Positions 10,765 to 21,700 of a stretch of 64,000 nucleotides of DNA are shown in pieces. Made by a program: the position numbers and the translations under genes. Source of the stretch: Numida meleagris (Eukaryota; Chordata; Aves; Galliformes; Numididae); the NCBI RefSeq assembly GCF_002078875.1, contig NC_034411.1:3190434-3254433 (forward strand). The letters are read 5' to 3'. The notes below the pieces were generated by a model. That model was not told the DNA's origin and ran no database searches. It saw nothing but the letters and a program-made list of their open reading frames with translations. Position 1 is the first letter of the stretch. Each line of letters begins with the position of its first letter.

Positions 10765-13700
10765 CTGTTGGAAGGAGGCAAATATTTACGTGCTTTAATA
10801 CGTTAAGATAAATGATACACGTCAGAACGCTGTGACGTCTGTGTGAGCGATGTGATGTTTCTAATAGTTAATGCTTAAAAAATACTTAAAACGCTTAAAA
10901 ACCTGCTTGCAGAGAGAGAAAAACTAGGCTGTCTCGTCACCTTATTGGCAAGCGGGCCCATCCGTTTTGAAAGGGGAGAAGCTGGGTGGTGAAGGACTTT
11001 GTAATTTAGGCAATTGAGATAAAAGAATGGCTCGCCACTTCAGGCTGTCAGCAGATAACCTAGACAATATACCTTAAGCAGCATAGGGAGTGATGTACAG
11101 GAGGAGCCTTCCCTTGCTTTTTGCTGATTGTCCATCAGGAAAGATCCTACTCGGAACTGTCTTTTTTCAGAAAGACAGAGTGCTCAGCAGAAGTTGGGCT
11201 ACACAGGAGATCAAGGCACACAATGCAAAACTGCATCGGCGCAGAGTGCGGTTGTATTTGTGTTTGTTTTCCGAGTGCTTTCAGATAAAGGCTGCTCTCA
11301 CAAACCATTTACAGGTGGAGCAGTCTGTCGTTGCTGGCAGCTGCAAGGCAAGCTCTTGGGAGTTCTGATCAAAGCCCATCTTGAGACAACGTGAAGGCCA
11401 AGATTGACGCGGACCATTCCCAAATAAAGGCTTCCACTGAGATGCTGCTGCTCTCCTCCCCAAATATGAAATGGGAATTGGACCAGCTAACGATGACTTC
11501 AAAGCTGGTAGCAGTGACAGAGCAGTTTCAATGCCTGGAAAAACGCAGAGGACGCTTTGGAAGCAAAGCAGAAAGGCATAAAACAGAAGCATCGCAGTGG
11601 GAATCTTGACCCCTAGCTATTGATGACAGAGATCCCACAGCAGCCAGCTTCTGCATGCCCACCGCCAGGTGAGGCTGGAGGAGCTCCCCACAGCACAAGC
11701 TCACCTTGCAAAACCCATTCAATGTCATCAGCATTAACTTACCTTGATGCATGCTGCCTCGGTTGCCTTCAGAACGTGCCCAGCTGCTTGAAGTAGGTTC
11801 TGTGCGTTGCTCACGAGCAGCTCAGAAGAGGACTTGCTCTCTGCAGTGACTGCTTTCACCCTTAAAGACACGTAGAGATATTTTACTGGAAAAGCATGCA
11901 AGTGTGCACCCCTCCGTGGCCAGGTACTCCAAAGCCAGAAACGGTGTCCCCTGCACTGCTATAGAAGTGTTCCAGGGGAGACAAGAGGCAAGCAAATGGG
12001 AGGAAAGGGCTGCTGCCAGCAAGCAGCAGAAAGACAAGAGCCTGAACTGCAACTGAGCTCTGAGGGCTACACCCACACCCAGCACAGACCACCGTGCATG
12101 TCTCTTTGAGCCTCGGGGAGACTCCTTGTTTCCAGCAACTCACCTGGCCACGATGGCGAGCTGGCTGCTGATGGTGTGGGTCTGCTCCGCGGCGCGCAGC
12201 AGCTCCGTGGAACATCTCTTGTCCAGGCAGATCTTCGCAACGGCGCGGCCGAACGTAACAAATGCCAACCCGTCAGAAGCAAGTTGCCTGGCGCAGGCAA
12301 CAAGCTGCTCCTTGCTCTAAAACAAAATGGAAATGTGAGGGGGGAGGAGGAGGAAAAAAAAACAAACCATCTTTCCTGTAAGGTGGGAGCATCCAGAAAG
12401 GCCAGGTGTATTCTGAAATGAGGAAAGCACTAGTCACAGGACTCACATCTCCTTTCAGGAAAGTAATTCCTGAAATAACTGATGCAAATGCACCCATTGC
12501 CACTCTTAGAAGGATGGGATAACGTGGGTTTTTCAGCAGGCACTGGGCATTTGGGTACCTTTCCTAGAAGGCATCTTTGTACCTATAAAAGTGATGGGGT
12601 GGAGGGGGTGAGAAACTCCATACCGTGATGGGGCCCTTCTTCCTCAGGAACTGAGTCATGTGAAGCATCCTTAGTGCCATGTCCTTGGTGATCTGGGGCA
12701 TCCTGCTGGGACCTCCCTGCATTCTGATACTGTCTTCTCTCTCCTGCTTCCCAGGGCTGCTTGCAAAGAAGGTACTGAGAGGACCGTTCTCTCGCTGTCA
12801 AGACAACAACTGAATAGATTTTAAAGTCTGGAGAACGCAGATGCATCAGCGTTGAGGAGTTTCTGCCTGCATGTTTCTGAAGCAATTTGTGGTGAATAAA
12901 GAGGTGGGACAGCTGCCTGTAACCTTGCTGAGTCTGCTCTGCCTTCCTGAACAGTCTTTCTCTCCCCTGTCTTCACCCACAGTGGGATTACTAAGTCCAA
13001 ATGCCCCATGCTATCATCTCCTGGAGCTGTCTCCAAACAGGCAGTAACTGTTGTGTAAGCTGGCGGTGCCCATAGTTGAGAAGTGCAACCCAGTCCTCTA
13101 AACTGCTCTGCAGAGGGATGTGGATCGTGTTACTGAAGCCTTTGCTGGCTCCTGGCAGCTGACAGCAGCTGTGGGAGCAGGGTGGCTGCTCCTCCTGCCA
13201 CCCTGAGGAAGGCTTGCCGAGAGGTGAGGAGCTGAGCAGAGAGAGGCAGTATTTTAGGGAAAGGAAGGGCAGTGCAACCCCCTGCTCCTTAGGAACGGTG
13301 TTTTGGAGATGGATTTATTTACGCAAAGGTCTCTATCAGATGAGATATCCAGAGCTCAGTTGAATGGGGCACCCAGCAGCTTGATCTAACATGGAAATTG
13401 GCTCTGCCTTGGGCAGGGCTTGGACTGTGGATTTCCAGGAGATCTCTCCTAACCTCAGTTATCCTCGTACTCAGCAGTGTTCATCACACTGCACTAAAAG
13501 TTAACGGGGGAAAAATTACCGTACCATTTCACGTGCCTCTCTGACAGCTCTGCTTGCTTGTCCGCTCCCGCTCTGCCAAGTTTCTGCTGACTTAGTGGGC
13601 CTCAGAGCATGAAGCTGTCGGGCTGGGGAGAGCTTGGCTGTGCTGCTGCACTGCCCTGGGGAGCACTGGTCCCCCACGTTTTGCAGGTGTTGTCTCATGA

Positions 13701-16700
13701 GCTCCAGGATGTGTCCATTGATGCCCTGGACAGCCTGAAGCTGCGTGGCAAGGTAGTGTGCTTTAGCTGACCAGTACCAGACAATGATGTCTAGGTGGAG
13801 ATGCCTTTTGTCCTGGTGGCTTTGGAAGAGCTGGCTGGCGCTGCCCACTGCATCAGATGTGAGCACCAGGAGGTGGTCTGCAACAGAGAGCAGGTCTGCC
13901 TGCGACTGCAGTTGAGCGGTGGTCTCCAGGACATCTTGGAGGGTGGTTTTGACCCACTGAACGTTGGCCATTAGCCGACTTGCCTTCTCTTTAAAAGCTT
14001 TTTGGCTCATCTCCCTGCACTCCTCGGGGAGGGGAGACAGGGCTGGTCCAACCACATCTCGAATGACTTGTAGATGTTCAGTGTTGGCTTTCTCCAGGTG
14101 GAGCAATAATGCCTTGGCCCTGAGGGCCAAGTCTCTCTGCAGGAGCTCAAAGCGAACGTACAAGCTGGCAGTAGGCAGCGGGGAGACCAAGAGTGTATTG
14201 GAGGCATCCAGCAGTGCTTCCATTAGCACGTTTATCTCTTCCCTGAGGGCGAGGATTTCACTGCGACTGCAGTCCTCAGGGCAAGTGAAGTAAGAGAGCT
14301 GGGCAGCTTCCTGCAGCCTCAGGGAGTTCTCAGACACAGCAGCCAAGAGGCTCTGCGAACAAAGCTTGTTCTTCATGGCACTTCTTAGCTCCCTCAGGAA
14401 CAGGATGTCTTTGCCTATGAACTGATCCACAGCACCCAGGAGCACGTGCATGCTGATAGCCCACTGGACACAGCGCAGCTCCAGGATGGCCTCTCCCAGC
14501 TTGCAGGAGCCCTTGAAGGACATTGCTTTCTCAAGTAACACTTTGGTGTTCATCTGAGCGTGTGAAAATTTGGCTTGGACTTGTAGAAAATTCTCCCATA
14601 CGCCAGGACAAATGGGATATTGCTTACTACAGGCCATGCTCGCAATGTCCTCTGCTAACTGAACCGCTCCTGCTAAGCCCATCATGGTCTCATCCAAAGC
14701 CTGCTTGCCGCTCATAAAGTCAGCAGCCAAGATAAAGCCCAGTACTTGTTGAGACAGACTGTACCAAGAGCCTGCCACGGCTGCCAGGCACTCTTTGGTC
14801 TCACAGATGGTTTCTGAGAGAGTGAGTGCCATTTGGAGAAGTCTGCCTTGACGCTGGAGCTGCCCTGGGGCTATTTCCCTGGCCAAGCTAATGACACACT
14901 GTGTCAGTAAGATCATCTTCTGGTACTGCCCCAGCATCTCCATCAGGGGAGAGGCAGCAACAGGCAGCGCTTCCTTTGCTGCATTGACACAGCAGTTAGA
15001 GAGTTCGAGCAAGGCGGAGCAAGCGGCGTTCACAGCCGCTGTATCATGGGCTCTTGTTGCTTCTAGGAGTGCTGTAATGACAGGCTGCATTTCTCCTTTC
15101 CTTGGAGCAACATCTGGGTGTGAGTTACCTGCTTGTGGAGACGGATGACTTAAGACATCATCTTGCAATTGAGCTTGACTGGTAACGTTTTTTAACCCAG
15201 CGTAGGGTGAGCTGAGTTCAAGCTCCTTTGCAACATCAGTGCTCCGTACTTGTTCCCGGAGAGGGCTGAGGATATCTGGGTGGTTGGACCCATCCAGCCC
15301 ATCCCGAACACGGTGAGCAGAATCCATCAGGCAGCTCACTGTCTTTGAAAAGGCATCCCTAGTTTGGAGGCAGGAGCGTCTCTCCAGGCAAAGGGCCGTG
15401 GCTGCTTTCAGCTCAAGAACAGACTTGGCCAGCTGTTCAACCCAGACCAGCAAGCCATTCCTGAAAATGGGGTCTGTGGCTCTATCCACGTACCTGGCAG
15501 CAGCTTCAGCGACCCAGTGAGCCCAACTGGTGAGGCTAGTGGCATGCCAGGAGAGCCTTTCGGGGTCCTCACTTTGTAGGGCCTCGTCACAGCACTCCTT
15601 GTGCTTGGCCATTTCCTGGATGGACAGCTTCAGGAATTCATGCATGCTGACTGTCTCCTCGAAACACTGCGAGAGGCTTTCTGTTGTTCCAGCCCACGCG
15701 TGGTACAAGGACTGCAGCTGCTGAGCAGTGCTCGTATGGGCTGGATTTCTGCTCATTTCTGTGAGCACTGGAGGGAGACTGGCAAGGAGGCTCTTTAAGT
15801 ACTCTACCCAGTCTTGGATTTCTCTGGCAGTTTGGGTTTTGGTGCACCTGGCCAGGACAAAGCCTGCCACTCTGAGCATCTGCTGGGCATGTGTGAAAAA
15901 GGTGGCAGTGAGAGGCTGAAGCTTCTTCAGTAATGCTCCCTGCCCTGCTGGAAAACACCCTGTCCCTGCAAGGGTAAGCGCTTCTTCTACTAACTGCCTC
16001 AAGGGCTCCTTGGCTTCGGAGAAGGTGTCGAGGATTTGGTTCAGAGTAGCTTTGAGCACGGCCTGGTCAAGGTTCTCCACCTCCTTTCCCATGGTGTGAC
16101 ATTTCTCCTTCAGGCTGCTCTCTCCCAAGCTTGGCCCTGTCCGTCCCTCCTGCTGACTTACGTGGCAGCAAATGCTTTTTCTGAGCCGCAGGAGAACCCA
16201 GCAACGTTTTACCAGCTCCTGCTTCAGATCTGGCCTGCACGTCTCTGCTAGCAGCATGCAGTAGAAAACTACTGCTTCCACGTGAGCGCTGAACTCGCTG
16301 TCGGAGAGATGCACTGGGTCTGGGCGGCAGAGGAGAGCCAGCAGCCTATGCACGTGCTGGGAGAAGGTCCCGTGTCCGTCCTGGAGCTCCTTGCTGCCTG
16401 TGCTGTCGACAAGCAAGGAAACAAGCTCTTGGACGGTCCTCTCCATCAGCTGGAAAGCATAGCTTTGGGAGAAGTTGTCTTGTTGAGCCCAGGAGCGCTT
16501 AAGGTGGCCGTGCTTGGCTGCATGGAGCAAAGGAACGCGCTTCTGAAGGAGCTGCAAAGTCTGGGCCAAGCTGGTCCGTCGAGGAGAGTCTTGGAGTTCC
16601 TCGAGGTGCTTTGCTGTCAGATTGCTCAGCAGAAGCAAGGCCTCGGAGAAGTCCCGGAAAGCAGCCAGCAGTCCTGGCATGTCCCTTGCATCCCGCAGCG

Positions 16701-17741
16701 TGCCCAGGCACTCCAACAGCCAGCTGGCAGCCTGCGTGATCCGCCTTGCCCCAGCAGCACCTTCGATCCGAAGGATCTAGCACAGCAGAAGGTACAGTCA
16801 GTGCGGCTAAGGTTACGCATTGCTGTTGCATCCCTCTGGAAATGATACTGTATCTGCTGCTGGGAAGAAAAGAGGTGCGTTTTGCCCAGCAGGCCCGCCC
16901 TAGTGAGCACACAGGGAATCCTAGCATTATTAAGGTTGGAAGAGACCACTAGGATCATCCAGTCCAACCCCAGCCCACCCTACCGTGCCCGTTGCTCATG
17001 TCCCTCAGTGTCACATCCCCACGGCTCTGAACACCTCCAGGGACGGTGACCACACCACTCCCTGGGCAGCCTGTGCCAGTGCCTCACCGCTCTGTCTCAG
17101 AAGGAATTGTTCCTAACACCCAACCTGAACCACAACCTGGTGCAACTTGAGGCCATCCCCTCTCGTCCTATTGAAGAAACAACTGCTGCTCCAACTAGAG
17201 CTCCCCCAGCCCCTGTCCCAGCAGAGGGGACATCTCATCCCTCCCCACCTCTCTCTTCAGCACCGTCCCCTCTGGTGTTACCTTCACGGTCTCTGTTAGG
17301 ACGCCCTTCGCTGCCGCAGCCAGCACCTCCCTGTGCCCAGGGCTGTCTGGCTGTCCCCGCAGCTGGCGGGCTGCCTGCAGCACGTGCCTCCCTGCCAGCA
17401 CAAGGGACTCGGCCGTGAGCCGTGTCTCCTCCTGGTACACCTTGTCACCGGACTGCTCGGCCAACCTGGAAGAAAAGCCATGGGGTTCAGCTCGTCCCCA
17501 TCCCACAAGTACCACCCACCACCCAGCAAAATCACCTTCTGGCGGCAGAAGCGAGTTCGTCGGTGGCTTTGGCTAATTCTTCTGCGTTCTCCTCTAGGTT
17601 GGGTAAGGTCTGACACATTCCATCTTCCTGTTCCAGGGCGAGGATTAGATGGCAGAGCTCTGCGGCCATGGGGCAGAGGATCCTCTGGACAGCTCTGCTT
17701 TCTGTCGGAATTCCGAGATCACAGAGATAAACAGGTTCCAT
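10426..17741 (-). CDS. VINAC1: Vinculin/alpha-catenin family protein, probably VINAC1
   Basis: Coding exons in transcript order are 17741-17536, 17465-17282, 16776-13525, 12692-12624, 12316-12144, 11860-11743 and 10764-10426. All splice junctions keep frame, giving about 1446 aa. The N-terminus (SRAVQRILCPMAAELCHLI) resembles the vinculin/alpha-catenin start. LLQKRVPLLHAAKHGHLK matches the alpha-catenin segment with QKNVPILYTAS. The C-terminal exons (MALRMLHMTQFLRKKGPIT; ELLVSNAQNLLQAAGHVLKA) match the helical tail of vinculin and alpha-catenin, which binds actin in those proteins. It is too divergent to be VCL, CTNNA1-3 or CTNNAL1. Mouse Vinac1 lies beside Zc3h6, and human has only a pseudogene there (from memory), so position supports the name. 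An actin or adhesion role is inference. The gene is intact here. Confidence 0.75.
10765..11742 (-). other. VINAC1-like last intron
   Basis: GTAAGT donor and CCAACAG acceptor on the minus strand. No other feature seen. Confidence 0.6.
11743..11860 (-). CDS. VINAC1: VINAC1-like exon (tail helices)
   Basis: Runs from TCTTTAAG|GGTGAAA to ATCAAG|GTAAGT. It encodes VKAVTAESKSSSELLVSNAQ... to ...KATEAACIK, aligning with vinculin's [20 protein letters not shown]. Confidence 0.8.
12144..12316 (-). CDS. VINAC1: VINAC1-like exon (tail helices)
   Basis: Runs from TTGTTTTAG|AGCAAG to GGCCAG|GTGAGT. It encodes SKEQLVACARQLASDGLAF... to ...TISSQLAIVA, aligning with vinculin's ALIQCAKDIAKAS...TISTQLKIL. 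Confidence 0.8.
12624..12692 (-). CDS. VINAC1: VINAC1-like micro-exon (69 nt)
   Basis: Found by looking for family residues missing between the neighbouring exons. The acceptor is GATGCCCCAG|ATCACC and the donor ATCACG|GTATGG, both phase 0. The 23 codons read ITKDMALRMLHMTQFLRKKG plus PIT, matching the alpha-catenin segment with MMEMTDFTRGKGP. Without it the tail lacks part of a conserved helix. Confidence 0.8.
12693..13524 (-). other. VINAC1-like intron after the giant exon
   Basis: GTACGG donor and GCCCCAG acceptor on the minus strand. Nothing else recognised in it. Confidence 0.6.
13525..16776 (-). CDS. VINAC1: VINAC1-like giant exon (3252 nt, helical-bundle body)
   Basis: The acceptor is GTGCTAG|ATCCTTCGG (phase 0) and the donor GAAATG|GTACGG (phase 0). 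It encodes 1084 residues, almost all predicted amphipathic helix rich in Leu, Ala, Gln and Glu. It begins ILRIEGAAGARRITQAASWL, which aligns with the vinculin segment containing EVRKIIRVCKGILEYL. A reading frame this long without a stop shows selection. The corresponding part of vinculin and alpha-catenins is split over many exons. Confidence 0.85.
16915..17180 (-). mobile_element. CR1 LINE fragment (5'-truncated)
   Basis: On the plus strand it reads as the reverse complement of a CR1 3' end: AAGGTTGGAAGAGACCACTA at the left, then CTGGGCAGCCTGTGCCAGTG, and a block ending near CCTCTCGTCCTATTG. It lies in the intron between the second and third VINAC1-like coding exons, in the same orientation as the gene. 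Confidence 0.8.
17282..17465 (-). CDS. VINAC1: VINAC1-like second coding exon
   Basis: Runs from CTTCCAG|GTTGGCC to GTGAAG|GTAACA. It encodes LAEQSGDKVYQEETRLTAES... to ...GVLTETVK, contiguous in the family alignment with the exons on either side. Confidence 0.75.
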
Positions 17742-17751
17742 TGTGTCCCAC
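17536..17751 (-). CDS. VINAC1: VINAC1-like first coding exon
   Basis: The acceptor (TTTTTTCTCCAG) lies only 10 nt before the ATG at 17741-17739, so a non-coding 5' exon must exist upstream. The exon ends CCAGAAG|GTGATT with two bases of an Arg codon. It encodes MEPVYLCDLGIPTESRAVQR... to ...DELASAAR. Confidence 0.75.
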
Positions 17752-18751
17752 CTGGAGAAAAAAGGAAATAAAACCCGGGATGGTTCGGGATCCTTTGCAG
17801 TGTGCGTTGGTGATCGATTTCAGCAGCAACCTGGGGCTGGAGGAAACCCCCAATGCCATCAGAGCGTTGAGCGCAGCGCCAGCCTGCAGGAGGGAAGGCG
17901 TTGTGCTGCTCAGGCTGCGCGTGTAACCTGGAGCATCCCAGCCCCTCTGTAAGCAGAGCCCGTGTGTGTGTGACAGCTCAGCTCTCAGCAGCTCCCATGG
18001 CAGCCGGTGTTACCTGAGCCCGGGCTGCACAAGCGATCACCTGGCCTGGCCCCTTCCCCTCCCCGGCGTTGAGTTCTGCACCTGCAGAGAGCTCCGGATA
18101 GCAGCGATCTGAAGCCACGCGGGCAAATTAATGATTTATGAATTAATTCCCCCCGCCGCGGATGCTTTGAAAAACACAGGTCTGAAGGGCACAGGGCCCT
18201 CCCCAGCGCATCGCCCGCACCGTCAGCACGTGCAGCCCGGTGCATCGTGGACCGGCACGTCGCGGGGATGGCATCTGGCACACCACGAGGACGCTGGTGC
18301 CAAGCTGCTTTGCCAAGGAGAAATTCATCTCTCGTTTGGCGTAGGAGACAGAAAACGGGCAGACTTGCTGCCTCTTCTGGCTTTCCCTGCATCCGTTCGC
18401 CGATGGAGGGTAAGCCGCAGGAAAACCCTTCTGCTGGGAGGTCAAGCTTCGGCCCTGCCTCCTGCTGGGCTGCTGCAGGGAACAGCCCTACGACCCGCTG
18501 CTCCCTCGCCTTTAGGGTGGGCGTCGTGGCCCGGCTGCGTCCTGCGGGGCGCAGCGCGCGTCCCCCCGCCTGCCTTCTGCGGAGGGGCACGGAGCGCGTC
18601 ACCAGCCTCGTGCAGCCCGCGGCCGTGCGTTGTGTGCACGCATCGTGCAGCACGCACCGTGCCCCGCCCCCGTGCGCGCTCCCGGAGGAGGAAGAGGAGG
18701 AGGAGGAGGAGGAAGAGGAGGCGGCTCCGGGCCTGGCCGAACGCTGCCGCG
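17752..18751. promoter_or_regulatory. GC-rich divergent promoter block between VINAC1-like and NAPB
   Basis: GC content and CpG density rise sharply from about 18.0 kb to 18.75 kb. A GC box (CCCCGCCCC) lies near 18662. On the minus strand, CTCAG|GTAACA (donor at 18013-18012) could end the non-coding first exon that the VINAC1-like gene needs. A GGA/GAG triplet tract (about 18684-18722) lies in the probable NAPB 5' UTR. Both genes probably start within this kilobase. Long open frames here on both strands are a by-product of GC content. Confidence 0.6.
18684..18722. repeat. GAG/GGA triplet tract
   Basis: Purine-only repeat (GAGGAGGAAGAGGAGGAGGA...) just 30 nt before the NAPB start codon, probably in its 5' UTR. 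Confidence 0.8.
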
Positions 18752-21700
18752 ATGGACAGCTCGGGGAAGGAGCGGGAGGCCGTGCAGCTGATGGCCGAGG
18801 CCGAGAAGCGGGTGAAGGGCTCGCACTCCTTCCTGCGGGGGCTCTTCGGGTGAGCGAATGGGGCGGGCGAGGGGGGGGGGTTGCAAAAAGAGGAGGGGGC
18901 TGCAAAATAACGGGGGGCTGCGGTGCGCAGGGGGGGCTGCAGAAGGGAGACGCGATGGGTTGTGGGGTTGCAAAAAGGGGAAAATGGCAAAAGTGGGGTG
19001 CGCAGCGTGCAGTGGGGTTGCGTAAGGGGGAGTGCACGGCCCAGACGACAGCTCTGCCCCATAGGCAGAGCGGGGGGGGGGGGCGGCTCGGTGAGAGAGG
19101 GGCACGCGGATGCTGTGCTGGGCGCACGGCAAAGCCCGGCCGCGTTTTGCTGAATAATTGCTGGCACGGCGCGGGAGCGGAGCCCTGGGAGCCGCGGTGC
19201 CCGCAATGTGCTGTGAGCAGCGCTGTTAGGGCAGCAAAACCCGCCGGCAAAAAAGGCAAAAGCGGCTTCGCGTGCTCTCCTGCTCTCACCCAGGGGGAAC
19301 ACCAGAGTGGAGGAGGCCTGCGAGATGTACACCAGGGCCGCAAACATGTTCAAGATCGCCAAAAACTGGAGCGGTGAGTGCAGCCGGGGGAGCTGGGTGT
19401 TTGTGCTGTTAAATGAGCCCGTCTGGGGACAGCTTCCCATGCTGAAGTGGAGCTAGCAGCCTGCAGGGTGCTGACTTTAGGGGAGGAGGTTTGCACGGAG
19501 CCCGGCACGGCTGCACTGACCCGGGTCGGATATACCCCTGGGGTTGTTGCACCTCCAAAGCTTTCCTGGTGCTGGGGAGCACCGCGTGGTTTGCTGTTTC
19601 CCTGTGATGCCGCTCGCTCCGTGGGGTTCAGTCAGCGCTGTGTGCTTCTGTTCCAGCTGCAGGGAACGCCTTCTGCCAGGCGGCCAAGCTGCACATGCAG
19701 CTGCAGAGCAAGCACGACTCGGCCACCAGCTTTGTGGACGCTGGGAACGCCTACAAAAAAGCAGACCCGCAAGGTACGGGGGACAAAATCCGGGATTGTT
19801 TCGTGCAAAGCTTCTTAGCGGCGTAGCAGCGGAGCGCAGGGGCTTTCGGAGTCAGCTGGTCCGTGTGCACAGAGAGCCTCCGTGCAGGCTGCTGGGGATT
19901 AGCAGCACTTCTTCCTTGTGCTGTGTCTGGGCACGAGAGAGATGCTTTCTGTGGGTTGGACGCGGCCCGTCCTGATGGCTGTGTCACCACCCAGTGTCGC
20001 GCTTTCATGGGATGGTGGAGCTTGGCCCAGTGTGGGCAAGATTCCCCACGCTTGGGGCACTCCTTGGGGTGCAGGGGCTTTAGCCCCTAGGACGTCCAGA
20101 TGTGCTCTCAGCTGTTCCACGCCTGTCGATTTTTTTTCTGGGAGGGGGAGGTCTTGAAGTGGGCGCTCTGGCGCGCCGCCTGACTTTGTGTTGTTTTTCT
20201 GAACACACACGCTGCAGAGGCCATCAACTGCTTAAATGCAGCTATCGATATCTACACCGACATGGTAAGAGGCTGCGCCGGCTGCCGGGGGACGGGGCTG
20301 AGCCGTGTGACCGCGCTGTGTCTGCGTGCCGGGCGGGGGGACCCCTCTCACGGCACCTCTGTCCTCCCCAGGGGCGGTTCACCATCGCGGCCAAGCACCA
20401 CATCACCATCGCGGAGATCTACGAGGCCGAGCTGGTTGACATCGAGAAGGTGAGGGGGCCGGGCCCCGCGCTCGCTGCCGTAGGGCGCTGAGATGCCGCA
20501 GCAGCAGCATCGCCTTTATTAAACGTGCTCTGGAGTCGGGGACCATGACCGAGCGCGCGGGCAAACGTTCGAGGGCAGCCTCGCGTTCGGAGTTTGCCGG
20601 GTGCCCCGCTTCACCCGCAGCCCCGCCGTCACCTCGCTCCTTTCATCTGCAGAGTGGAAAAGCTTTTGTGAACGCGGTCACTGTGCACTGAGCTCACCCA
20701 AACCCCCGCTTCAGAAGCGGTGCTCAAGCGTAACGTTTCTGTCCCCAGGCGATCGCGCACTACGAGCAGGCTGCGGACTATTACAAAGGAGAAGAGTCCA
20801 ACAGGCAAGTGGGCTTCGGGAGGTGGTCCCTTCCAGCAGGGAGGTGGGGATTTGCCCTCGATTGCGTACGTGCTCACACTCCTCGCCCAGCAGGCTCTTC
20901 TAAAACATCCTCTGGTAGGATGCCCGAATCCCGCGTGGTTATTTTAAGCCTAGCAGGTGCCCGTGCGTCACGCCAGTTGAGTTTCTGAAGAATGCTTAGA
21001 TTTCTGTGTGAGGTTCTTGTGCTGCAAGCAGACTTGTCGGGGTTGGGATCCCCGTTCTGGGTGCACAGAAGGCACCAAGGGATGAGCGATGTCTGACACC
21101 TACTTTATAGCTTCCGGGTCCCACCGTTCTGTGCAGCAAGTAGGGGAGGGGACGCTGGCAGGTGCTTGCAGGTGGCACGGACGTTCTCCCCCACCGCTCA
21201 CTTCCTGGTATCGATTGCAGCTCAGCCAACAAATGTCTGCTGAAGGTGGCAGCCTACGCCGCGCAGCTGGAGCAGTACCAGAAGGCGATAGAAATCTACG
21301 AGCAGGTGAGGCAGGGGCAGCCTGTCCCTCTGCACCTGCAGGGACCAGCTCCTGGGCACTGCGCTGTCCTGTTGGGCCTCAGTCACAGAAATCATAGAAT
21401 CATAGAACCATAGAATGGCCTGGGTTGAAAAGGACCATAATGATCATCTGGTTTCAACCTCCCTGCTGAGTGTAGGGTCGCCAGCCACCAGACCAGGCTG
21501 CCCAGAGCCACGTGCAGCCTGGCCTTGAACGCCTCCAGGGATGGGGCATCCAGTCTGAGGGTGGGATGGGTTTTCCCCTTGACTCCTCTCTGAAACCTGT
21601 CCGGCTGCCCCATAACTGCACAGACACTGGCATTTGTCATGGCCTTTATTTGCAAACACTTGGGTGGCGCTGTGTGTAGTTTTAATCAGGTGTCGTGCTT

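Noticed and set aside
13964..16927. Plus-strand and other-frame ORFs across the VINAC1-like giant exon
   Set aside because: Shadows of a long, strongly biased coding exon on the minus strand.
17985..19440. Several long open frames (up to 452 codons) on both strands over the NAPB promoter and intron 1
   Set aside because: They overlap each other in different frames in very GC-rich DNA, contain low-complexity Ser, Pro or Arg runs, and cross real NAPB exon boundaries. They are GC-driven chance frames.
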